Assembly (NCBI GenBank): GCA_023974075.1
Contig: JAMFTG010000656.1
Span: forward strand, 1-64,000
Source of the DNA: Chaenocephalus aceratus
Taxonomy: Eukaryota > Chordata > Actinopteri > Perciformes > Channichthyidae
Direction: 5' to 3'
DNA length: 64,000 nt
Below, piece after piece: positions 56,004-64,000 of this stretch. The notes below the pieces were generated by a model, which made no database searches, was not told where the DNA came from, and saw only the letters and a program-made list of their open reading frames with translations. Both the position numbers and the translations under genes were made by a program. Numbering within the stretch: the first letter of the stretch is position 1; each line of letters begins with the position of its first letter.

Positions 56004-56719
56004 CGTCTTCATGAATGTATCCCTTGAGCTTAAAAGCACAACGAGTAGGGTTCGTTGGCGCGGCAACAACATTAAAAAGTTGGTCCTTTGTCACAGGTTC
56101 AACGAGAGGGTAATGTGCGTATCCGTGCAGCTTTTATTTTAAAAGATCCTCGTCCACGATGTTCTGCGTTCCTATATTTGCAGTTTTTTCGATGGTGTGT
56201 CTTCGTCGCTTCTCCTCGATCGTGTGCCGACGTTAAGCACCCGATCGCTCCGTTTTCATTTGGGTTTACGTCCATCATCGTCCCAAAAATAGCAACATAA
56301 AAAACATCCACTCATCCGCCGCCACGTGCTTCGAGATGTTCACATGGGATGCTTTCTGTTTTATTTTCCTACTCCTTTCATGGACCAAACACAAGCGTGG
56401 AATGTCACCGTTTGTGAGCGAATACTGTTGGACTTCATCGATGTGAAAACGTGTCTCTTTTTTTAACAGGGACTAAAAAATACTGATTGTCGTTGGTCGT
56501 TTTGGATTTACGGCCAAATATTTTACAGCGATACTTCCATCGCGATTGTCAACTTTTCATCTGGGATGCGACACGATCGGTTATCAACAATTTAAAGGGG
56601 AACTTCACTAGCTTTTTCGTTCCTTCTCGGATACTTCAATTACAAATTGATGACAGAAAAGCTGCGTTACAGAGACAGGGGTTTTGAAGAAATAGACACG
56701 CAGGAAGGGTCTATCCAGT

Positions 56720-57400
56720 CAATCCATCCAGTTGCATTGTGGGAAATGTAGGAGTCTTCGTTTTTGAAGCCTAATCAGGATATCTTCGCTTTTGCTGCGT
56801 AGACTTTGAGATTTTTGAGAAAAAGCGTCTAAACAAAAATAGGTTTTAGAAAACTTCATAGCTGTTGAGGATCAAAACACACAAACCAGATGCATTGTGG
56901 GAAATGTAGGACGCTTAGTTTCATACGTATCTCTATCTCCGCCGCTTTGTTTTTGACTGTTTTCCTGGCCTTAAAAGTGTCAAAATAAAAGACAATTTGT
57001 CTGGAAAAAAAATTCAGAAACAGCCTAAAAACACCATCCAGGTGCATTGTGGGAAATGTAGGACACAGACATTTTGACAGTTTGTTCAGCCTCAATTGAG
57101 TTGTATTTAAGATATTCGTTTTTAACTAATTGTCAGAATCGAACTTTGGTGTCAAAATAAAGCAGGGAGGATCAAAACACACAACCCAGGTGCATTGTGG
57201 GAAATGTAGGACCCGTTTTGTCATGTAAATCTAAGCCTTGCTTTGATTTTGACATTTCATTTGGCCTTAAAAAAGTCAAATATGAGATATTTTTCCATAT
57301 ATTCTTTGCATGTATAGTCAGAATGCTCCTTGAGGTTTTGGAGAACTTCATGGCTGCACAAGACAGAAGTCAGTGTCCAAATGAAGCCGTCTGAGAGCAG
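56720..57400. repeat. ~150-bp degenerate tandem repeat, fezf1 3' side
   Basis: Copies are marked by TGCATTGTGGGAAATGTAGG at 56733, 56891, 57043 and 57191 (spacing 158, 152, 148). The text between markers is alignable. The block 56870-57240 is duplicated at 57990-58360 on the other side of the last fezf1 exon. Confidence 0.85.
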
Positions 57401-57591
57401 GATTTTGTGATTTTCGGCACCAAAAGACACATATTAGAGGATCCAAATGACTGGATCCAGGGTAACGAAGCACACTGATTGGTCACTTAGGGGCAAAAGT
57501 TCTTAATAAATTAAAATAGACTTCTTTCTAACACCTTCAGGGCTCCATAGACCAGGACTTGAGTTCAGTTTCAGTGTTTGTAGTGCCTGGT

Positions 57592-57827
57592 TCAGGCCTG
57601 CGGGGGGGGCTGCGCGGTGTTGAGGTCGTGCAGCTTCCTCATGTGTTTCTTCAGGTCAAAGTTCCTGCAGAAGCCTTTTCCACAGGTGGGGCAGGTGAAG
57701 GGCTTCTTGTCGTTGTGCGTGTGCATGTGGAAGGTGAGGTTGTACACCTGGTGGAAGGCCTTGTTGCAGATCGCACACTTGAACTGCTTCTCGCCGCTGT
57801 GCGTCAGCTTGTGGTTCTTGTAGTTTC
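57592..57827 (-). CDS. fezf1: fezf1 last coding exon, fingers 4-6 and stop
   Basis: 236 bases ending in TGA at 57594-57592. Completes finger 4 ([13 protein letters not shown]), carries fingers 5 and 6, and ends [19 protein letters not shown]. The tail after finger 6 is short, shorter than I recall for mammalian FEZF1. Acceptor CTCTGCAG. A run of eight C near the stop is prone to length error, but as read it gives a clean stop. Confidence 0.96.
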
Positions 57828-60726
57828 CTGCAGAGAGTCGAAGAACAGGAGTCAGAAAACACTAAATACTTTGACTAAAGAGTTTAATCAATATAATGAT
57901 ATTTCAGAAACTGCTTCAAAATCAGACAATATAAAGTAAATTTTTGTCAAACTCATTATCATAAGAATCCGTGAATGAAGCATTGTCTGACCAAAACACA
58001 CAATCCAGGTGCATTATGGGAAATGTAGGACCGTTAGTTTCACATATATCGGACTCTGCGGCTTTGTTTTTGACTGTGTTGTACTGGCCTTAGAAGTGTC
58101 AAAATCAAAGATAATTTCTCTGAAAGAAATCCAGAAAACAGCCTAAATACACCAGGTGCATTGTGGGAAATGTAGGATACGGACATTTTGACAGCTGTTC
58201 GGCCTTAAAAAGACTTGCATTTAAGATATTCGTTAAATGATCAGAATCTTCCTCTCGTGTCTATGAAGCAGGGAGGGTCTGATCAAAACACACAATCCAG
58301 GTGCATTATGGGAAATGTGTAGGACCCCTTGTTTCATATAGCATCAGTGAAGCATTTGCATATTAAATACGTGTTTTATCCCACAGACTATAAGGCTGGG
58401 AAGGGTCGCCATTCACATATGTCCGTAATATTCTACCGTAGTATTTATATATTAATATGAATACTGTTCTACTTTCAATTGAGTAACATTTTGAATGCAG
58501 GACTTTTACTAACAGAGTATTCCTACACTCTGGTACTTCTACTTGTACTCAGTACAAGATCTGAATACTTCTACTTTTACTCAAGTACAAGATCTGAGTA
58601 CTTCTATTTTTACTCAAGTACAAGATCTGAGTACTTCTACTTTTATTCAAGTACAAGATCTGAGTACTTCTACTTTTATTAAGTACAAGATCTGAGTACT
58701 TCTACTTTTACTCAAGTACAAGATCTGAGTACTTCTACTTTTATTAAGTACAAGATCTGAGTACTTCTACTTTTATTAAGTACACGATCTGAGTACTTCT
58801 ACTTTTACTCAAGTACAAGATCTGAGTACTTCTACTTTTATTAAGTACAAGATCTGAGTACTTCTACTTTTACTCAAGTACAAGATCCGAGTACTTCTAC
58901 TTTTACTCAAGTACAAGATCTGAGTACTTCTACTTTTACTCAAGTAGAAGATCTGAGTACTGTTTCTGTCAAAATGTCTGTGTCCTACATTTCCCATAAT
59001 GCACCTGTGTTTTGATCAGACAATGCTTCAACTTATGTCTTGTGCATGATCTCAGTCCTTCTTCTTTTACTCAAGTACCAGATCTGAGTACTTCTTCTTT
59101 TACTCAAGTACCAGATCTGAGTACTTCTTCTTTTACTCAAGTACCAGATCTGAGTACTTCTTCTTTTACTCAAGTACCAGATCTGAGTAGCCTACTCTCT
59201 GAATATATAATATCACTCTCTGTTTCCTCACCCTTCTGATGAAATCCCTTCCCGCAGAACTCACACACAAACGGCTTGTATCCCGCGTGTATGCGCGTGT
59301 GTGTGTTGAGCGTGGAGCTGCGGTTGAACGCCTTCCCGCACTGGTTACACTTGTGAGGCTTTTCCTGCACAAACACACGGGAGGAGATGTATTTAATATC
59401 ACAGAAAATACATGAATTATTTATTTGTATTTAACATGATTTGACAGATTTATATTTTGTATTTAGTTGCTGCAGGATTTAAAAACATGCGCTCATTCAG
59501 CTGGAATGATATCGATGTGTTGATTGACCACAGGAGGAGATGTATTCATTATCACAGAAAGTCACACATCGATCAATATCTATTATATTTCATTTCGGCC
59601 GAACAAGAAAGAAGTTAAAGAAGTCTAAATCAGGGGTGTCAAACTCAAGGCCCGGGGGCCACATCCGGCCCGCGACTTCATTTTCTGTGGCCCCCGCAAG
59701 AGCTTGCAAAGAATGTAATACGTTTATTATACGATTAAATGCCGCTTTACAGAATCAGGTTGCCCATAAACTACATGTCCCACAATGCATCTCGTTTTGT
59801 GACATGCCACTGAAGAGACTTGCAATTATTTGCTTTCAGACGTAGTTAATTACTAAGTCCTTATCCTATCTGATAATAATCCAATTCAGAGGCAATAATG
59901 TAATATAACACATTATTTTATATATATTATATATTTATATATATGTATATGTTATATAGTTACAACCGGCCCTTTGAGTGCAACCATAATGCTGATGTGG
60001 CCCGCGATGAAATTGAGTTTGACACCCCAAATGAAGCAGGGATGATCAACACACACAATCCAGGTGCATTGTGGGAAATGTAGGCCCTTATTTCATGTAG
60101 CATTGATGAAGCAAAAGCGGGGTGATTTAGCCTAATGTGGGACACTTGTTTGAAGATTGCTCCTTCCTCGTCTGTGATTGGACATTTGAGAAGTCATGAT
60201 TTTGATCGCATGACATCACAGCTCGTGTTAACCCTTAGTTTCATTGAGTCTCATTTGTTTGCGGAAGTGTAGGTGTCCCGCGTGAGGGCAATTCACCCCA
60301 TGTTAAATACGTGTCAACTTTGTCTGATGTTTATTTGTTAGTTGTTTGCTGCAGGATTAAAAAGCACGAGCTAGTTTATCTGAAATGATGTGGATGTGTT
60401 GAGGGACCGCAGGAGGAGCTCAAGGAAGAAAGGCAGAAAAATGTATTTTAATATTTACTTTTTCCACTAAAACGTAGCATTTCAGTTCGACTTTGAGGCG
60501 TCTGAATACCATCAGCGAGCAATATGACAAGGGACGTGTTTATTAAGTGTTTAAGGGATTCACACGTGACCACATGAAAACAACAAAGTGCATTATTTGT
60601 TTTCACTTTAAATAAATGCCTCAGAGACCAACACCCTTAAAAAACTAATATAATGATAGATTGAATGGATTAACTTCACTTTGAAATGGATTGTCACACA
60701 CACGCACGCACGCACACAACACGCAC

Positions 60727-60783
<57 letters not shown>

Positions 60784-62989
60784 GTTACACAATGTACATG
60801 TATTTGATGTGTGTGTCCTACCTGAGTGTGTATGATTTGTGTCTGCAGAGCGTGCTCGCCTGTCGGAAGCCTTTCCCGCACACTTTGCACACAAACGGCC
60901 GCGCGCCTGTGTGCACGGGCATGTGGCGCGTCAGGTTGTAGTGCGCGTTAAACACCTGCGAGAGAAAAAAAATACGATGTAAAAAACACACATTAAATTA
61001 ATTAAATTAATAACACACACTTAAATTAATAAAACACACATTACATTATTAAACACACCACAAACACTGTTTATTCCCCTTAAAATAACACATATTATAT
61101 TTTAGTTTATTGTCGTAAAGCACATATTTGAATGTGTCTGACATGCCGCTCTCCCAGCGCGAGGAGATGTGGTTAATTAAAATAAGGAAGTCCTCTGTCC
61201 TCTTTGCTCCAAAAGAAAAGACATTTAAAGGACAATTAATGCCATTGAAACCACTTTACCCCCCCCCCCCCCTTATGTCCCAGTTTAAAGGCTCGCGATG
61301 TTTTCCAGAACGTTTTAATCTGGAGCTTTCTAATGATCAGCCTGAGTCTAATTAAAGCTGCCGGGGGTCTCCAATGCGCTCCGAGTGCACGTGCTGCCAG
61401 GACAACACAGCGAGCTCCGTCATTGGATGCGGCTGTTTTGCAACTGTTTTTAATTTAATGACAGAATTAACAACATTTAATTTAGTTCTGATTCTACTGG
61501 ACTCTGTTTTCCGATCTGTGTGAACGTGTGGGAGGTGGAGGAGTAGTCGGGCTACCCTTTACATTTCCTCACGTGGTATAGCACGTGTTAGACACACGGT
61601 GAGTGGATTATTCTGCTTTGTCCACTTCTTATAGTTCAGGGTTTTGTTTGAGTTTTGGGTTCAGAGGACAGATAGAGATAGGCCTGGGTTTCTTATATTT
61701 ATTTCTTTTCTTTGGCACGGTCTCCTCCTCCTCCTCCTCCTCCTCCTCCTCCTCCTCCTCCTCCTCCTCCTTCTCCTCCTCCCTCCTCCTCCTCCTCCTC
61801 CTCCTCCTCCTCAAAGAGCATTTCCGGTCATGTATTTGTTATAAAAGGACTACACTTGGGACGTGACATTATGTCCTCACCCTTTTTGTCTTTATAATCA
61901 AAAACCTCTTATTCTGACAGATTCCCTGGAAGCTATATCCAATGATCCTGAAAGAAAGTCTAACTGAATCCAATCCCGTTTGAGATCCTATGTATGTGTA
62001 GTTGTTGTTTTCTTGTTGTTTACTTGTTGTTCACTTTAGAACTCAAACATCCCGTTCAAAATGTGCATGTTTCTAAATGACGTGATCATTTTCTAATTAA
62101 GATGATTTCCTCACGAATGAAAGGGAATGCAGATCTGTTATCGTCTGATGAAGAGGTGACAGAACTCATAATTGGGCCAATTTCACTCTCTATCAGGGGT
62201 GTCAAACTCAAGGCCCGGGGCCCAAATCCGGCCCGTGACTTCACGTAATGCGCCCCCACAAGAGCTTGTAAATAATGTTTATTACACGGTTACCGATTTA
62301 CAGAAGCACGTTGCCCATAAACTACATGTCCCACAATGCATCTCAAATTTGACTTTTTCTCATAATTTGACTTTTTTTTAATGTTGACTTTTTTTTCAGA
62401 ATTTGGGTTTTCTTTTTAAATCATTTTGTGACATGCGCACTGAAGAGACTTGCAATTATTTGCGCGAGACTTCTGCTTTCAGACGTAGTTAATTATGAAG
62501 TTATTACCAATAATAATCCAATGCAGAGGCAATCATGTAATATAATACATTATTTTATATTAAATATTTATATATGTATTTTTATAGTCTTGAAGTTACA
62601 GCCGGCCCTTTGAGTGCAACCATAACGCTGATGTGGCGCGCGACACCCCCCCCCCCCCCCCGCTCTACATGATCAATGGTTATACATGTTATCCCAAAAC
62701 ACCGTGAATTAATCCGATTTTATGAACATCGTTAAAATTGACTTTTTAATGAAAACATGTTAAAAAAAAGAAAATTCTTAAACCAGTGAAAAATCAACAT
62801 TTTAGGTTTGAATCAGATTCAATAATACCCAAAAATAACCCTTTAAATACAAAATCCCATGAAATAGTGTAACATAAATCTGGATTCTTAATTTGATGAA
62901 AACGATGAACCTTTAATAACCGCATCTTTGAAATGTATCCCCTCAAGTAGAGTAATCCAAAAGTCCATCCAGAATACAAACAGAAATCC

Positions 62990-63047
<58 letters not shown>

Positions 63048-63593
63048 CAGATATAAAATCTTTCGGTTTGACTTTATTATTAAACATTAACCAGCTGCAT
63101 GTTTGTAAGTGATTTAGTTTCATATAACAGCAAGACTTCCTGAAATGGTTTCTTTTAAATCTGGATTTTTCCAAAAGGCCATTCTTATAATAATCAGTAA
63201 TAAAAACCTCTGAATTAACTCTCTATTTAACACATACATCATTCCGTCTCGAGGTCATATCGTTTCCTGATTATTAATACAGGTCTCAGGACTGAACATC
63301 TTAAATGTTTCCTTTGAATCTGGGTTTTCACCAAAGGCCTTCCAAACATCCTCTGAATTAACACTTAAGTCATTACGTCTTGAAGTCATTACTTGTATCT
63401 TATTTGTTTTAGTTTTATTTCTATTTGTATTCCACACACTATCTTATCTTCTCAGTTTGCTTTAACTCCAATATACTTGTTTTTAGTCTGTAAAGCAAAC
63501 TGAGACAAACGTGATATTGGGCTACAAATAAAGCTTGATTTGATTTCATTTGATTTATTTAGTTTCCCGGTCAGTAATAATTATAATAATAAT

Positions 63594-63635
<42 letters not shown>

Positions 63636-63662
63636 TATAATAATAATAATAATAATTATAAT

Positions 63663-63721
<59 letters not shown>

Positions 63722-64000
63722 CGGACTCGGGACTCACTTTCCCTGAAATGGTTGAGTTTAAATCTGGTCCAAAACCTTCTGAATTAACTCTCTATTTAAC
63801 ATAAGTCATTCCGTCTCGAGGTCATTTCGTTTCCTTTCCTAATGTCTTTAATAATACCGGAGCACTCACCTTCCCGCAGACCTCGCAGGTGAACACTTTG
63901 GGTTTGTTCCCGGGACACGAGCCTTGGATCCGGGCCGCCGCCGCCGCCGCGGAGCCTTTGAAGATCTTCTCGGTGAGGATGTGGTCCTTCATGTAGTTCT
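57592..64000 (-). CDS. fezf1: fezf1, FEZ family zinc finger protein 1 (four 3' exons; N-terminal half off window)
   Basis: Sequence-specific transcription factor with six C2H2 fingers, known in vertebrates for forebrain patterning and olfactory/GnRH neuron development. Exons (minus strand): >64000-63870, 60955-60822, 59364-59232, 57827-57592, ending in TGA. Fingers in order: [20 protein letters not shown] (split by an intron), [104 protein letters not shown]1 is preferred over FEZF2 because finger 3 reads [13 protein letters not shown], because KQFKC and TCPTCGKGF occur, and because the gene lies beside aass. Exon 60822-60955 lacks one base relative to the expected 45 codons, which breaks the frame in finger 2. 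This may be a sequencing error. An Eh1 repressor motif is expected in the missing N-terminus but cannot be seen here. Confidence 0.93.
57960..58345. repeat. ~150-bp degenerate tandem repeat, fezf1 intron side
   Basis: Markers TGCATTATGGGAAATGTAGG at about 58010, 58157 and 58302 (spacing 147, 145). A reverse copy is at 58985-59007 and another forward copy at 60064. Confidence 0.85.
58480..58960. repeat. 33-bp array from the 3' part of hAT family D, in a fezf1 intron
   Basis: GAGTAACATTTTGAATGCAG, GACTTTTACTAACAGAGTAT, then about 13 units of AAGTACAAGATCTGAGTACT + TCTACTTTTACTC. A second small array with CTTCTTCTTTTACTCAAGTA units lies at 59055-59190, about 45 bases from the exon with fingers 3-4. 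Confidence 0.92.
59232..59364 (-). CDS. fezf1: fezf1 exon, fingers 3-4
   Basis: 133 bases, 44 codons plus one base. Encodes [20 protein letters not shown], then [20 protein letters not shown] and FHQK. Acceptor TTGTGCAG, donor AGAAGG|GTGAGG. Confidence 0.96.
59634..60029. mobile_element. hAT miniature transposon, family C copy 2
   Basis: CAGGGGTGTCAAACTCAAGG ... GAAATTGAGTTTGACACCCC, matching the copy at 19268 in reverse. The terminal TG of the right end is missing and no target duplication was found. Confidence 0.85.
60700..60782. repeat. (AC)n with ACGC interruptions in a fezf1 intron
   Basis: Lies about 40 bases after the donor of the exon with fingers 1-2; GU-rich in the transcript. Confidence 0.96.
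60822..60955 (-). CDS. fezf1: fezf1 exon, fingers 1-2, with apparent 1-base deletion
   Basis: Acceptor CTCGCAG, donor CTCAG|GTAGGA. Frame 1 reads [20 protein letters not shown] then [20 protein letters not shown]. The conserved continuation IIHTQ is in another frame. The exon is 134 bases where 135 are expected; the missing base is an A in the A-run (T-run on the plus strand) at 60836-60838. Both flanking exons are in perfect phase with a 135-base version. Confidence 0.93.
61721..61813. repeat. (CTC)n microsatellite
   Basis: About 30 triplets with two interruptions in the fezf1 intron before fingers 1-2. The rest of 60956-61720 and 61814-62190 is unassigned. Confidence 0.95.
62196..62660. 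mobile_element. hAT miniature transposon, family C copy 3 (degraded)
   Basis: CAGGGGTGTCAAACTCAAGG start. Interior AAACTACATGTCCCACAATG and CGGCCCTTTGAGTGCAACCA are shared with the other copies. The right end has decayed into a C-run. Confidence 0.85.
62991..63047. repeat. (AAT)n microsatellite
   Basis: About 19 triplets. A second (AAT)n with ATTATA interruptions is at 63573-63720. A duplicated segment (CTCTATTTAACA...TCATTCCGTCTCGAGGTCAT) occurs at 63220-63260 and 63790-63830. Confidence 0.96.
63870..64000 (-). CDS. fezf1: fezf1 exon, N-terminal side of the zinc fingers (partial)
   Basis: 131 bases, continuing past the window edge. Encodes [16 protein letters not shown], a run of six Ala, then [13 protein letters not shown], the first half of finger 1. 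Donor GGGAAG|GTGAGT. The GCG-rich alanine run may vary between fish. Confidence 0.93.

Noticed and set aside
59634..60029. Target-site duplication for family C copy 2
   Set aside because: Left flank GTCTAAAT and right flank AAATGAAG do not match and the right terminus is incomplete.

Overview
The window is vertebrate, almost certainly ray-finned fish, genomic DNA. It holds most of one large split gene, aass, and the 3' part of a second, fezf1. Both lie on the minus strand in the AASS-FEZF1 neighbourhood known from other vertebrates. Fish origin is inferred from abundant hAT-type miniature transposons (including the family opening CAGTGGTGTAAAGTAAC), a Tc1 remnant, a tRNA-derived SINE and extremely long dinucleotide and minisatellite arrays. 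I cannot name the species.

Layout. From about 0.7 to 44.2 kb (minus strand) are 20 coding exons of aass, the mitochondrial lysine-ketoglutarate reductase / saccharopine dehydrogenase. All have GT-AG borders and the reading phase carries through every junction. They give 802 complete codons (2,408 coding bases); the last ~120 residues lie beyond base 1. A likely non-coding first exon sits near 48.2 kb. From 57.6 kb to the right edge are four exons of fezf1, encoding a stretch before the fingers and all six C2H2 zinc fingers up to the stop codon; the N-terminal half is off the window. Between the two genes are one THAP-domain exon at 50.1-50.3 kb, a 1.3-kb GT-rich minisatellite and transposon debris.

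The unusual part is non-coding. Roughly half of aass is tandem repeat: 23-bp units x ~268, 37-bp x ~78, a different 37-bp x ~72, 40-bp x ~24, 27-bp x ~30, 33-bp x ~34, 48-bp x 11, 57-bp arrays at two loci, and an uninterrupted (AC)175. Several arrays lie inside, or derive from, miniature transposons whose ends and target-site duplications are still visible. Several also press against splice sites. Coding exon 18 is the extreme case: in the transcript it has (GU)175 right before its acceptor and CA tracts right after its donor, and its last 27 bases plus the donor were copied four more times into the intron.

Other points: a one-base deletion in the second zinc finger of fezf1 (real or a sequencing error), the last fezf1 exon flanked by direct repeats carrying a ZNF143/THAP11-like motif, and a three-layer nest of transposons at 18.8-21.7 kb. 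The two genes are not known to act together: aass degrades lysine in mitochondria and fezf1 is a forebrain/olfactory transcription factor. Their adjacency is conserved synteny, not an operon-like unit.
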